This document shows, piece by piece, positions 1-9,314 of a stretch of DNA of 64,000 nt. Position numbers and translations under genes: made by a program. Every line of letters starts with the position of its first letter. The first letter of the stretch is position 1. Source of the DNA: CAVVGB01 sp963747715 (GTDB lineage: Bacteria > Actinomycetota > Thermoleophilia > Gaiellales > Gaiellaceae); the NCBI GenBank assembly GCA_963747715.1, contig CAVVGB010000003.1, forward strand, positions 372,001 through 436,000, in the 5' to 3' direction. A model generated the notes under the pieces. That model did no database searches. It was not told the DNA's origin and saw only the letters and a list, made by a program, of their open reading frames with translations.

Positions 1-2192
1 GGCTGCCCGCCGAGAACGCGGCCATCCGGGAGGGCCGGCACCCGCGCACGGTCACCGAGGAGAACATCGCCGCCATCCGCACGCAGGCCAAGCGAATGGG
101 CTGGTCGATCGACTGGGAGCGCGAGGTCTCGACGCACGAGCCCGAGTACTACAAGTGGACCCAGTGGCTCTTCCTCAAGTTCTACGAGGCAGGTCTCGCG
201 TACAGAAAGGAAGCGCCCGTCAACTGGTGCCCGAACGACCAGACAGTGCTCGCCAACGAGCAGGTCATCGACGGGCGCTGCGAGCGCTGCGGCTTCGAGG
301 TCGAAGCGAAGAATCTCGAGCAGTGGTTCTTCCGCATCACGGCCTACGCCGACCGCCTGCTCGAGGAGATGGAGCTGCTCGAGTCCTGGCCGGAGCGCGT
401 GCTCGCGATGCAGCGGAACTGGATCGGCCGCTCGGAGGGCGCCGAGGTCATCTTCCACATCGAGGAGCTCGACATCGACGTGCCGGTGTTCACGACCAGG
501 CCGGACACGCTGTTCGGGGCCACCTTCTTCGTGCTCGCGCCCGAGCATCCGCTCATTCCGAAGCTCGTGGAGGGGACGGGCCACGGGGACGAGGTGCTGT
601 CGTACGCACGCCACGCGGCTGCACAGCCGTCCGTCGAGCGCACCGATCCGGACAAGGAGAAGAGCGGGGTCTCCACGGGGCGCTTTGCGACGAACCCGGT
701 CAACGACCACCGCTTACCGATCTGGGTCGCCGACTACGTCCTCATGGAGTATGGCACCGGCGCCGTCATGGCGGTCCCCGCGCACGACGAGCGCGACTTC
801 GCCTTCGCGCAGCGATACGACCTGCCGGTACAGGTGGTCGTCGTCCCGGCCGAGGGAGAGGTTCCGGAAGGCGGGGCGTACGTCGGACACTCCGACGACG
901 AGCGACTCGTCGAGTCGGCGCAGTTCTCCGGCATGTCGAGTTCCGAGGCGAAGAAGGCGATCGTCGAGTCGCTCGAGCGGCGCGAGAAGGGTCGTCCCGC
1001 CGTTGGGTATCGCCTGCGCGACTGGCTCCTGTCCCGCCAGCGCTACTGGGGCTGCCCGATCCCGATCCTCTACTGCGACGAGTGCGGGCTGGTCCCCGTC
1101 CCCGACAGCGACCTGCCCGTGCTCCTCCCCGACGTCGAGGAGTACCTGCCGAAGGGACGCTCGCCGCTCGCGGCCGCCGAGGAATGGGTGACGACCGCGT
1201 GCCCCTCCTGCGGCGGGCAAGCGCGCCGCGAGACGGACACGATGGACACGTTCGTCGACTCGTCGTGGTACTTCATGCGCTACTGCGACCCGCATAACGG
1301 AGCGGCCCCGTTCGATCGCTCGGTCGCGGACTACTGGCTGCCGGTCAACCAGTACATCGGCGGGATCGAGCACGCGATCCTCCACCTCATGTACGCGCGC
1401 TTCTTCGCCAAGGTGATGAACGACCTCGACATCGTCGGCTTCCGTGAGCCGTTCGCGCGGCTGTTCAACCAGGGGATGCTCTATTACCGCGGCGCCAAGA
1501 TGTCGAAGTCGAAGGGGAACGTCGTCGCGCCGGACGACATCGTCGCGCGCTACGGAGCGGACACCCTTCGGCTGTACATGCTGTTCATGGGGCCGGCCGA
1601 GCAGGACAAGGAGTGGCAGGACGCCGGCGTCGAGGGAATGAGCCGCTTTCTCGGGCGTCTCTGGCGGCTCGGCCTCGACGTGGCGGAGAACGGGGATAGC
1701 GGAGAAGCGTCAGGGCCTCTCGTACAGGCCGCGCACCGAACGATCGCGAAGGTGACCGACGACATCGAGCGACGCTTCCAGTTCAACACGCCCATCTCCG
1801 CCGTGATGGAGCTCGTCAACGACGTGTACGCGGCCCGCAAGGACGGGCCGAACGGGGACGGCGTGCGCTTCGCGACCGAGACGGCAGTGAGCCTCATCCA
1901 GCCCTACGCGCCGCACATCGCCGAGGAGCTGTGGGAGCGCCTCGGCCACGAGCGCCTCTGGGCCACGCCGTGGCCGCAGGCTGACCCGTCTCTGCTCGAG
2001 CGGGAGACGTTCGAGCTGGTCGTCCAGGTCAACGGCCGCGTGCGCGGCCGCATCGAGGTTCCGGTCGACCTGTCCGAAGACGAGCTCATCACGCGCGCGA
2101 AGGAGCTTCCCCGCGTGCAAAGCCATCTGAACGGCAAGGAGATCCGCAAGACGATCGTCGTGCCGCGCCGCTTGGTCAACCTGGTCGTCTGA
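1..2192 (+). CDS. leuS: Leucyl-tRNA synthetase, 3' part (5' end outside window)
   Basis: Charges tRNA-Leu with leucine in the cytoplasm. The frame is open from base 3, starting inside the protein (LPAENAAIREGRHPRTVTEE), so the N-terminus and the HIGH motif lie upstream. Visible are the CP1 editing domain, with its threonine-rich motif TTRPDTLFGATFF near 493 and GTGAVMAVPAHDERDFAFA near 757, a zinc-type CDECG/CPSCG pair near 1075-1215, the catalytic KMSKSKGN loop near 1500, and the anticodon-binding and C-terminal domains. The protein ends at a TGA, 13 bases before the next start. Sequence identity to bacterial LeuRS is unmistakable. The window also holds a tRNA-Leu(CAA) gene at 31.6 kb, unlinked to it. 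Confidence 0.97.
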   Translation, partial: LPAENAAIREGRHPRTVTEENIAAIRTQAKRMGWSIDWEREVSTHEPEYYKWTQWLFLKFYEAGLAYRKEAPVNWCPNDQTVLANEQVIDGRCERCGFEVEAKNLEQWFFRITAYADRLLEEMELLESWPERVLAMQRNWIGRSEGAEVIFHIEELDIDVPVFTTRPDTLFGATFFVLAPEHPLIPKLVEGTGHGDEVLSYARHAAAQPSVERTDPDKEKSGVSTGRFATNPVNDHRLPIWVADYVLMEYGTGAVMAVPAHDERDFAFAQRYDLPVQVVVVPAEGEVPEGGAYVGHSDDERLVESAQFSGMSSSEAKKAIVESLERREKGRPAVGYRLRDWLLSRQRYWGCPIPILYCDECGLVPVPDSDLPVLLPDVEEYLPKGRSPLAAAEEWVTTACPSCGGQARRETDTMDTFVDSSWYFMRYCDPHNGAAPFDRSVADYWLPVNQYIGGIEHAILHLMYARFFAKVMNDLDIVGFREPFARLFNQGMLYYRGAKMSKSKGNVVAPDDIVARYGADTLRLYMLFMGPAEQDKEWQDAGVEGMSRFLGRLWRLGLDVAENGDSGEASGPLVQAAHRTIAKVTDDIERRFQFNTPISAVMELVNDVYAARKDGPNGDGVRFATETAVSLIQPYAPHIAEELWERLGHERLWATPWPQADPSLLERETFELVVQVNGRVRGRIEVPVDLSEDELITRAKELPRVQSHLNGKEIRKTIVVPRRLVNLVV

Positions 2193-2205
2193 TTACAGTG
2201 AGTCG

Positions 2206-3327
2206 GTGACGATCGCCGACGTCCTGCTCGTCGCGTGGGTCGCGATGATGGCGGCGCAGGGCTTCTTCCGCGGCCTCGCCGCCCAGATGCTCTCGATCGT
2301 CGGCGTCGCCATCGGAGCCTTTCTCGGTTCGTGGCTCGCCCCGCACGTTGTTCCCGGAGACTCGACGCTTGCGAGCCTGATCGGCGCGCTCGCGGGCGCG
2401 GTGCTGCTCGGCGTGGCCGCGGGGTCGCTCGTCGGGTCGGCGCGGCGCTTCGTGCTCATCCGCCCGGCGCTTCGCTTCGTCGACAACTGGGGCGGGGCGC
2501 TGACCGGGGCTGTCGTCGGCCTTGGCTTCGCGTGGCTCGCGGCCGTCTTCTTCCTGCACGAGCCGAGTCTCGGGCTGCGCCCCGCCATTCAGCGGTCCGC
2601 GATCCTGCCGCGCCTGCTGCACGCGGTGCCGCCCGACAACGTCCTGAGCGCGCTCGACCGCATCGACGCCTTGCCGCTGCTCCCCGGCGTCGAGGAACGG
2701 CTCCCCGAGCCGGACCCGAGCGTGCTCGAAAGCCCCGGTGCGCGAGCGGCGGCGGCCAGCGTCGTCAAGGTGCAGGGGACGTCGTGCGGGCTCGGCGCGC
2801 AGGGATCCGGCTGGGTCGTAGAGCGGACGCTTGTCGCAACGAACGCCCACGTGATCGCAGGCCAGCGCGACACCCAGGTGCTGAGCCCGGGCGGGCAGAC
2901 GCTCCGCGCGCGCGTTGTGTACCGAGACGTCGCCAACGATGTCGCGCTTCTGCGCGTGAACGGCCTGCAGGCGCCGTCGCTCGCAACGCGTGACGGCGGC
3001 GACTTCCCGAAACCCGTCGTCCTGCTCGGGTACCCGCGCGACGGAGCGCTCACTGCGACGGCGGGAACCGCGGGCGAGCCGCGCACCGTTCTCGCTCCGG
3101 ACGCCTATCGCAACAATGTGCGGCCGCGCCGAGTGGTGCCGCTGCGCGGATCCGTTGCGCCCGGTGAGAGCGGTGGACCGGTTGTCGACCGCCGCGGTGC
3201 CGTCCTCGCCATGATCTTTGGCGGCACGAGGCGCGGCGAAGGCGGGTTCGCCATCCCGATCGACATCGTGTTGCGCGGTGTCAGCACGCCGCTTCGTCCG
3301 ACGTCGTCGGGCCCCTGCGTGACGTAG
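2206..3327 (+). CDS. Membrane-anchored trypsin-like serine protease with CvpA domain (MarP-like)
   Basis: The protein has 373 residues from a GTG start. The N-terminal ~120 residues form four hydrophobic segments of the CvpA/colicin-V-production type. The rest is a trypsin-like domain facing the outside. The catalytic triad is visible as His215 (ATNAHV), Asp245 (DVANDVALLRV) and Ser322 (PGESGGP). This architecture is that of mycobacterial MarP (Rv3671c), which protects against acid and oxidative stress and acts on cell-wall hydrolases. The same role here is inference. The gene follows leuS closely and precedes comEA, but a shared function is not obvious. There is no signal peptide apart from the membrane segments. 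Confidence 0.85.
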   Translation: MTIADVLLVAWVAMMAAQGFFRGLAAQMLSIVGVAIGAFLGSWLAPHVVPGDSTLASLIGALAGAVLLGVAAGSLVGSARRFVLIRPALRFVDNWGGALTGAVVGLGFAWLAAVFFLHEPSLGLRPAIQRSAILPRLLHAVPPDNVLSALDRIDALPLLPGVEERLPEPDPSVLESPGARAAAASVVKVQGTSCGLGAQGSGWVVERTLVATNAHVIAGQRDTQVLSPGGQTLRARVVYRDVANDVALLRVNGLQAPSLATRDGGDFPKPVVLLGYPRDGALTATAGTAGEPRTVLAPDAYRNNVRPRRVVPLRGSVAPGESGGPVVDRRGAVLAMIFGGTRRGEGGFAIPIDIVLRGVSTPLRPTSSGPCVT

Positions 3328-3394
3328 CGCCCCACAGCCGGCGCAGCTCGTTCGCCTCACGTTGCGATTGCGCCGTCAGCATCGAAGCGTGCGC

Positions 3395-3958
3395 ATGCCG
3401 GAGATCTCGCGCGGGCGCGCGCTCGCGTACGTCCTCGCGCTCCTCGCGGTGTTGGTCCTGGGCGGCCGCTACGTGCTCGACCGCCCGCCGGCGGAGCCAA
3501 AGCCCACCGCGCACTCGCTCGAGGTCGAGCCGCCGCCGGCGCGCAAGCTCGTCGTCCACGTCGTCGGCGCCGTGCGCGCACCCGGCCTGTACGAGCTCGC
3601 CGAGGGCAGCCGGATCGACGACGCGATCGAGCGCGCCGGCGGTCCAAAGGCAAAGGCAGCCCTCGACCTTGTAAATCTCGCCGCTCCGGTGGCCGACGGG
3701 CAGCAGGTCGTTGTGCCTGTGCGCGGCGAGAGCGCCGGCGTCGACTCCGCGACCGCGACGCCCGGCGGAAAGGTGCGCCTGAACTCGGCCACGCTCGAAG
3801 ATCTCGACGGCCTTCCGGGCATCGGGCCGGTGACGGCGCAGAAGATCCTCGACTACCGCGCGGAGCACGGCGCCTTCCAGTCGGTCGAGGAGCTCGACGC
3901 GGTGCCGGGGATCGGCCCGGCCCGCCTTGCAGACCTGAAGCCGCTCGTCGAGCTCTGA
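3395..3958 (+). CDS. comEA: Competence protein ComEA
   Basis: Membrane-anchored DNA receptor for uptake of transforming DNA. From the ATG chosen here (187 residues) there is one N-terminal membrane helix (about residues 9-25), an SLBB domain (KLVVHVVGAVRAPGLYEL onward), and a C-terminal double helix-hairpin-helix DNA-binding domain with GLPGIGPVTAQKIL and AVPGIGPARLADL. An upstream TTG at 3362 would add a short basic tail and is less likely. The stop codon overlaps a possible CTG start of comEC. The comEA-comEC-holA order is common in Gram-positive bacteria and supports the call. Whether this organism is naturally competent cannot be told from these genes alone. Confidence 0.92.
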   Translation: MPEISRGRALAYVLALLAVLVLGGRYVLDRPPAEPKPTAHSLEVEPPPARKLVVHVVGAVRAPGLYELAEGSRIDDAIERAGGPKAKAALDLVNLAAPVADGQQVVVPVRGESAGVDSATATPGGKVRLNSATLEDLDGLPGIGPVTAQKILDYRAEHGAFQSVEELDAVPGIGPARLADLKPLVEL

Positions 3959-6231
3959 ACGCCCGGCTCTCGCCGCCGGCGCCGCACGCGCTTGCCGGGG
4001 CGTTTTGCGCGGGGTTGTCGGCTGCGTTGCTCGTTCGTCTACCGGGTCTTGCCCTTTCCGTCGTGGCGCTCGCGCTCGCCGGTGTTGCGCTCGGCACGCG
4101 TCGGCATCGCGCGGTGCTTCTCTCCACGGCGCTCCTCGCCGGCGGCTGGTGGTGGGGAAGCCTTCGTCTCGACGCGCTGGACGCCTCGCTGCTTGTGCGA
4201 CACGCCGGCGAGAGCGCACTCGCGCGGGTGGAGGTGACCGGCCCTGCGCGCACGAGTGAGTTCGCGGTGCGCGTTCCGGTTCGCGTCGTGCGCTTCGGCG
4301 CGCTCGACCTGCAGGAGGCGAGCCGGCTGGAGCTCCCGCGCGGCCGAGCGCCCGCGCAAGGCGCGGTGCTCGAGCTCGTCGCGTCGGTGCGCCTGCCGAG
4401 GCCCGCCGAGGGCGGCGGCTTCGACGAGGCCGCCTACCTGAAGAAGCAGGGAATCCAGGTCGTGTTGCGGGCCGACCGCTTCACGGTCGTCGGCCGGCGC
4501 GGCGGGATCGGCGGCCTCGCGGACTCGATCCGACGCGCCATCTCGGGTGCACTCACCCGCGGGCTGGAGGGAGAGAGGCGCGCGGTGGTCGTGGGCGTGG
4601 TGCTCGGCGAGGACGAAGGTCTCGACGACGAGCTACGCGAGCGCTTTCGGGCGTCGGGTCTCTACCACCTGCTCGCCGTCTCCGGTCAGAACGTCGGCTA
4701 CGTCATCGCCGGCGTGCTCCTCGTCGGTTGGCTGCTCGGCGCGCCGCGGCGCCTCGCGCACGCCGGCGCTCTCGCTGCGGTCGGCGCGTACGTGCTCGCG
4801 GTCGGCTGGCAGCCGTCGGTCGTCCGTGCCGGTGTCGCCGGCGGCCTCGCGTCGCTCGCGTGGCTCACCGCTCGTCCGCAGGACCGCTGGTACTTCTTCC
4901 TCGTCGGCGCGGCGGTCTTGCTCGCGTGGAACCCGTACGCGCTCCTCGAGCCCGGCTTCCAGCTCTCGTTCGCCGCCGTCGCCGCGATCTTCGTCGCCGT
5001 CCCGGTCCTCGAGCGCAGGCTCGAGGGCTATCCGATCCCGCGAGGGCTGCGAATCGTCATCGCGGTGTCGGTGGCGTGCGGCGTGGCGACGGCGCCGATC
5101 CTCATGGGCCACTTCGACGCGATGCCGGTGTACTCCGTCGTCGCCAACGCGCTCGCTGCGCCGGTGGTCGCGCCGTTGCTCGCGCTCGCCTTCGGCGCCG
5201 CCGCGCTCGCACCGCTCGTCCCGTCCGCCTCGCTCGCCCTCGCGTGGTCGGCGGGCTGGCTCGGCGCCTACCTGGCGGCGTGTGCGCGTCTCGTCGGAGG
5301 GCTGCCGCACGCGCAGGTCTCTTCGTGGACGGCACTCGGCGCGCTCGCCGGCGCAGCGCTGTTCGCGTGGCTGCTCGTGCGCCTGCCGCCGCCGCGCGGG
5401 CGGCGTGCGCTTGCGCTCACGGCGCTCTGCGCCGCGCTCGTCGTCGCGTGGCGCATGCGGCCCGACCACGTCGCGCCCCTGCCGACAGGCCTGCGCGTCA
5501 CGTTCCTCGACGTGGGGCAGGGCGACGCGATCCTCCTGCAAGTCCGGGAAGGCGCCGTGCTCGTCGACCAGGGGCCGCCCGAGGCGGACGTGGCGGGACA
5601 GCTCCGCGATCTCGGCGTCCGGCGGCTGGCCGCTCTCGTCCTCACCCATCCGCAGCGGGATCACGTTGGCGGGGCTGCCGACATCCTCGCGCGGGCCGAC
5701 GTCGAGCTCCTGCTCGATCCCGGGCTCCCGGTCGTCAATCACTACGAACGCGAAGCTCTGGAGGAGGCGCACCAGCAGGGCGTGCGCGTCGTCCTCGGTC
5801 GCGCCGGCGGAGGCTTTCGGCTCGGCCGGCTGCAGCTCCGCGTCCTCTGGCCGAGCGGGCCTGGCCCTCCCGGGGAAGATCCGAACAACCGCGCCATCGT
5901 CTTGCTCGCGAGCTACGGAAGGACCGACGTGTTGCTCACCGCCGATGCCGAGGCGAACGTCACGCTTCCGCTGCGGCCCCCGCCCGTCGAGATCCTCAAG
6001 GTCGCACATCACGGGTCGGCCGACCCCGGGCTGCCGGCGCTGCTCGGGCTCGTCCGGCCGGACGTGGCGGTGATCTCGGTCGGCGCGGGCAACGACTACG
6101 GACATCCCGCGCCCTCGACGCTCGCAGCGCTCGGGAGCTTCCCCGGTCTCGACGTGCACCGCACCGACGAGGACGGCCGAGTCACGATCGAGTCCGACGG
6201 AACGCACTACGCCGTCCGGGCGGACCCGTGA
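3955..6231 (+). CDS. comEC: ComEC/Rec2 DNA-uptake channel
   Basis: Inner-membrane channel that moves single-stranded DNA into the cell. It has a hydrophobic N-terminal region, an OB-like segment, a central multi-helix competence domain (motif LYHLLAVSGQNVGYVIAG), and a C-terminal metallo-beta-lactamase-like domain starting near VTFLDVGQGDAILLQ, with THPQRDHVGG and VAHHGSADPG. The first ordinary start in frame is TTG 4015. The frame is open further upstream and encodes a plausible N-terminus (NARLSPPAPHALAGAFCAGL), so I place the start at CTG 3955, which overlaps the comEA stop as CTGA. That choice is an inference. The stop lies 6 bases before repeat copy A1. Confidence 0.9.
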   Translation: MNARLSPPAPHALAGAFCAGLSAALLVRLPGLALSVVALALAGVALGTRRHRAVLLSTALLAGGWWWGSLRLDALDASLLVRHAGESALARVEVTGPARTSEFAVRVPVRVVRFGALDLQEASRLELPRGRAPAQGAVLELVASVRLPRPAEGGGFDEAAYLKKQGIQVVLRADRFTVVGRRGGIGGLADSIRRAISGALTRGLEGERRAVVVGVVLGEDEGLDDELRERFRASGLYHLLAVSGQNVGYVIAGVLLVGWLLGAPRRLAHAGALAAVGAYVLAVGWQPSVVRAGVAGGLASLAWLTARPQDRWYFFLVGAAVLLAWNPYALLEPGFQLSFAAVAAIFVAVPVLERRLEGYPIPRGLRIVIAVSVACGVATAPILMGHFDAMPVYSVVANALAAPVVAPLLALAFGAAALAPLVPSASLALAWSAGWLGAYLAACARLVGGLPHAQVSSWTALGALAGAALFAWLLVRLPPPRGRRALALTALCAALVVAWRMRPDHVAPLPTGLRVTFLDVGQGDAILLQVREGAVLVDQGPPEADVAGQLRDLGVRRLAALVLTHPQRDHVGGAADILARADVELLLDPGLPVVNHYEREALEEAHQQGVRVVLGRAGGGFRLGRLQLRVLWPSGPGPPGEDPNNRAIVLLASYGRTDVLLTADAEANVTLPLRPPPVEILKVAHHGSADPGLPALLGLVRPDVAVISVGAGNDYGHPAPSTLAALGSFPGLDVHRTDEDGRVTIESDGTHYAVRADP

Positions 6232-6237
6232 CTTAAG

Positions 6238-6406
6238 AGGAGGGCTTGGCGAAACACAGCTGATGCCGCCTGGCCGCACTGGATCGCCGCGAGGCTGCGT
6301 CCTCGGTCGCGCCCGTACTTGAAATCAGTACGAACGCTCCCTGCGTCCGTTGCCTCGCGCCGCCCATCGCACCCATTCGGCGGAGCGAATTCCGCCAAAC
6401 CCTCCT
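6238..6406 (+). repeat. Palindromic intergenic repeat, subtype A, copy A1
   Basis: A 169-base element with ends AGGAGGGCTTGGCG and CGCCAAACCCTCCT. A nearly identical copy (about 94% by eye) lies in inverted orientation at 63463-63632. The two halves are imperfect reverse complements of each other over most of the length. At the centre is a perfect 6-bp hairpin, CGTACT (6314-6319) and AGTACG (6327-6332), with a 7-base loop. The central part (GCTGCGTCCTCGGTCGC and CTCCCTGCGTCC) is shared with subtype B copies at 18.7 and 46.8 kb. It fills the gap between the comEC stop and the holA start. No transposase is encoded. Confidence 0.93.
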
Positions 6407-6417
6407 ATCCTCGTCCC

Positions 6418-7392
6418 GTGGCGAACGACCCGCTCCTTCCCGTCTACCTGATCACGGGGAGCGACCGTCCCAAGGTGGGAATCGCCTTACGGCGCTTGAA
6501 GTCGCGCTTCAGCCCCGAGTGCGTCGAGGTTGTGCCCGCCGAAAGCACGACCGGCGACGAGGCGGTCGCGGCCCTGAACGCGCTCGGACTGTTCGGAGAC
6601 GACGGCGGGCGCCTGGTGATCGTCGAGGGCGTCGAGGCCTGGAAGAAGGACGATGCCGAGGCCGTTGCCGCCTACCTGAGCGAGCCGGTCCCGGGATCGG
6701 TGCTCGCGCTCGTCGCGCTCGAGCCGCCGAAGAGCAGTGCCCTTGCCGATGTGACGGCCAAGCGCGGACGCGTGCTCGCCTACGACGCGCCTAAGGCGTC
6801 CGACCTCCCGCGCTGGGTGCAGGGGCAGTTCGAGCGTCTCGGGGCGAATGCGGAGACGGACGCGGCGCGCGCGCTCGTCGAGATCGTGGGAGACGACCTG
6901 ACCGCGCTCGCCGGCGAGGCGGACAAATTCGCCACGTGGGCCGCGGGGCGGTCGATCACGCGACGCGACGTCGAGCTCCTCGGCGTGTCAGCGTCCGAGG
7001 GGCCCGCCTGGGCTCTCACCGACGCGTGGGGGCGACGAGACGCCGCCGGCGTTCTCAGCGCGTGCGAGGCCGAGCTCGAGAAAGACGTCGACCCGTTCCT
7101 CATCGCGGTGCGCCTAGCGGGTCAGGTGACGCTCGTCCGCGCTGCTCAAGCCCTCGCGGCGGAGGGGCTCAAGGCCCGCGAGATCGCCAAGCGCGTGAAA
7201 CGGCACGAGTTTCGCGTGCGCAAGGCGCTCGCGCACGCGGAGAACTACTCGCGTGACGAGCTCGACGACGCCGTCGTCCGTCTCGCCGAGCTCGACGCGG
7301 CGCTCAAGGGCGCGACCCGACTGGCGGGCGAGCTCGAGCTCGAGCTCGCGCTCATCGACATCACGCGTGTACCTGAACCGGTTGCGCGGTAG
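6418..7392 (+). CDS. holA: DNA polymerase III delta subunit
   Basis: Clamp-loader subunit that opens the beta sliding clamp during replication. It has 324 residues from GTG 6418. The protein begins VANDPLLPVYLITGSDRPKV and shows the HolA pattern: an N-terminal AAA-like fold (LITG, then the acidic run near VVPAESTTGDEA), the KSSALADVTAKRGRVLAYD region, the helical lid, and the C-terminal collar domain (EKDVDPFLIAVRLAGQVTLV). The frame is open upstream through repeat A1, but those 33 codons are repeat sequence, so the GTG 11 bases after the repeat is preferred. It converges on rpsT with a 3-base gap. Confidence 0.9.
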   Translation: MANDPLLPVYLITGSDRPKVGIALRRLKSRFSPECVEVVPAESTTGDEAVAALNALGLFGDDGGRLVIVEGVEAWKKDDAEAVAAYLSEPVPGSVLALVALEPPKSSALADVTAKRGRVLAYDAPKASDLPRWVQGQFERLGANAETDAARALVEIVGDDLTALAGEADKFATWAAGRSITRRDVELLGVSASEGPAWALTDAWGRRDAAGVLSACEAELEKDVDPFLIAVRLAGQVTLVRAAQALAAEGLKAREIAKRVKRHEFRVRKALAHAENYSRDELDDAVVRLAELDAALKGATRLAGELELELALIDITRVPEPVAR

Positions 7393-7395
7393 GCG

Positions 7396-7659
7396 CTAGC
7401 TCTTCGTCGCGAGCAGGCGCTGGGCCTGAGACTTCTTGCGCGCCGCCTTGTTGGGGTGGATGGCGCGCGAGGCGGCTGCCTTGTCGAGCAGCCTGACGAG
7501 CTCGCGATGGTGGCTCGCCGCCCCTTCGCGGTCGCCGTCCTGCACGGCCTGCTCGAGCCGCTTGAAGAGCGTCTTCGCGCTCGAGCGGTAGCGGAGGTTC
7601 TCCACCCGCTGGCGCGCGGCGGTCTCGACGCGTCGCTTCTGCTGCTTGATGTTCGGCAC
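7396..7659 (-). CDS. rpsT: 30S ribosomal protein S20
   Basis: Small-subunit ribosomal protein that binds 16S rRNA. It has 87 residues, the usual S20 length, and is strongly basic with the family pattern: MPNIKQQKRRVETAARQR at the start, AKTLFKRLEQAV in the middle, and the conserved IHPNKAARKKSQ near the end. It is a single gene on the minus strand, convergent with holA and divergent from murJ. The intergenic stretch 7660-7715 must hold promoters for both rpsT and murJ. Confidence 0.96.
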   Translation of the reverse strand: MPNIKQQKRRVETAARQRVENLRYRSSAKTLFKRLEQAVQDGDREGAASHHRELVRLLDKAAASRAIHPNKAARKKSQAQRLLATKS

Positions 7660-7715
7660 GCGGCGAACGATGCTAGCAGCGAGGAAGCTTCCGGCCGCTT
7701 GCCTATGCTCGCCCC

Positions 7716-9314
7716 GTGAGCGAAGCGGCGCCTCCGCGCGGCGAGCCGCAGCCCGCCAGGCGTCTCGCCTGGGCGACCGCGATCTTCTCGGCCGCCACCG
7801 GCGTCTCCCGCGTCCTCGGCCTCTTCCGCGAGATCGTCGTGCGGCGGTACTTCGGGGTCGAGGGACCGATCAACGCCTTCACGGTCGCGTTCCAGGTGCC
7901 GAACCTCGTCCGCTCCCTCGTCGCCGACATGGCGCTCGGCGCGGCCTTCGTCCCCGTTTTCAGCGAGCTGCTCGAGAAGGACGAACGGCAGCGCGCGTGG
8001 CGCGTCGCCTCGACGCTCCTCTGGATCATGATCATCGGCCTCGGCGCGCTGACCGCCCTGTTCATCCTCATCGCGCCGTGGGTGATGCGCGCCTTCGGTC
8101 TCGAGGGCGAGCTCGAGGACCTCGCCGTCACGTTGTCGCGGCTGCTGTTCCCCGTCGTCCTCCTCATGGGCGTGTCCGGAATCGTCACCGGCATCCTCAA
8201 CAGCTACGACGAGTTCTCGATCCCGGCGCTCATGCCGGTGCTCTGGAACGTCGCGATCATCGTCTCTCTTCTCGTCTTCGTCCCGAAGTTCGAGAGCCCC
8301 GAGGCACAGCTGTACGTGTACGCGGGGGGCATTCTCGCCGGCACGTTGATCCAGGTCTTCACGCCGGTCTGGTGGCTGCGCGGGCGCGACGGGCGCCTGC
8401 GCGCCGTGCTCGATCTGCGCGATCCCGCGGTCAAGCGCGTCTTCGCCCTGATGCTGCCGGTGACGCTCGGTATCGGCCTCATCAACTTCAACCTCGTCAT
8501 CAACACGTTCTTCGCGGCGCGCTACATCGACCCCACCCTCGCGCCGAGCTCGATCGACGCCGCCTTTCGCATCTACATGCTCCCGCAGGGGATGTTCTCG
8601 GTCGCCGTCGCGACCGTGCTCTTCCCGCGCCTCTCCCGTCTCGCCGCGCGCGCCGACATGGTCGGTTTCCGCGAGACGGTCTCGCTCGGCCTGCGCCAGA
8701 TCGGCTTCTTCCTGCTCCCCGCGAGCGCTGTTGCGGCGGTCCTCGCGGTTCCCATCACGCGCCTCCTGTACGAGCGCGGCGCCTTCGGGGCGGAGGAGAC
8801 GACCGTCGTCGCACAGGCGCTCGCGGCCTTCGCGCTCGGGCTCACCTTCAACGGGACGATGCTGATGCTGAACCGCGCCTTCTTCAGCCTCCAGTCGGCC
8901 TGGGTCCCGACGGCGATCGCCCTTGGAAACCTCGCCCTCAACGTCGTCCTGAACGCCTTCCTCTACCGCGTCGGGATCTGGGGCATACCGCTCGCCACCT
9001 CGATCGTGAACATCGTGGCGACCGGCGCGCTCCTCTACTACGTCCACAAGCGGCTCGGGCGGGTGGAGGGCCGCGCGCTCGCGTCGTCCTACGCCAAGAT
9101 CACGATCGCCTCCCTGCTAGCGGCGGGCGCCGCCTATGGCACCTGGCTCGGCCTCGACGAGTCGCTCGGCCGCTCGCTCGGCGCCCAGATCGCCTCCGTC
9201 GGTCTCGGCATCCTGGCGGCCGGCGCAGTCTTTCTCCTGCTCGCCCGGCTCATCCGGATCCGCGAGCTGGACATGCTGCTCTCGCTCCGGCGCCGATCCG
9301 ATAGAACCGCCTGA
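7716..9314 (+). CDS. murJ: Lipid II flippase MurJ
   Basis: Integral membrane protein of the MOP superfamily that flips lipid II across the membrane for peptidoglycan synthesis. It has 532 residues from GTG 7716, with about 14 hydrophobic segments. The N-terminal signature [21 protein letters not shown] and the internal [20 protein letters not shown] are typical. A TATGCT hexamer sits 8 bases before the start, so the transcript may have almost no leader. The stop overlaps lepA by one base (TGATG), so the two are likely co-translated. Confidence 0.94.
   Translation: MSEAAPPRGEPQPARRLAWATAIFSAATGVSRVLGLFREIVVRRYFGVEGPINAFTVAFQVPNLVRSLVADMALGAAFVPVFSELLEKDERQRAWRVASTLLWIMIIGLGALTALFILIAPWVMRAFGLEGELEDLAVTLSRLLFPVVLLMGVSGIVTGILNSYDEFSIPALMPVLWNVAIIVSLLVFVPKFESPEAQLYVYAGGILAGTLIQVFTPVWWLRGRDGRLRAVLDLRDPAVKRVFALMLPVTLGIGLINFNLVINTFFAARYIDPTLAPSSIDAAFRIYMLPQGMFSVAVATVLFPRLSRLAARADMVGFRETVSLGLRQIGFFLLPASAVAAVLAVPITRLLYERGAFGAEETTVVAQALAAFALGLTFNGTMLMLNRAFFSLQSAWVPTAIALGNLALNVVLNAFLYRVGIWGIPLATSIVNIVATGALLYYVHKRLGRVEGRALASSYAKITIASLLAAGAAYGTWLGLDESLGRSLGAQIASVGLGILAAGAVFLLLARLIRIRELDMLLSLRRRSDRTA

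Noticed and set aside
6319..6417. N-terminal extension of holA encoded in repeat A1
   Set aside because: The 33 codons are repeat sequence that also appears at 63.5 kb; HolA proteins start at the point corresponding to GTG 6418.
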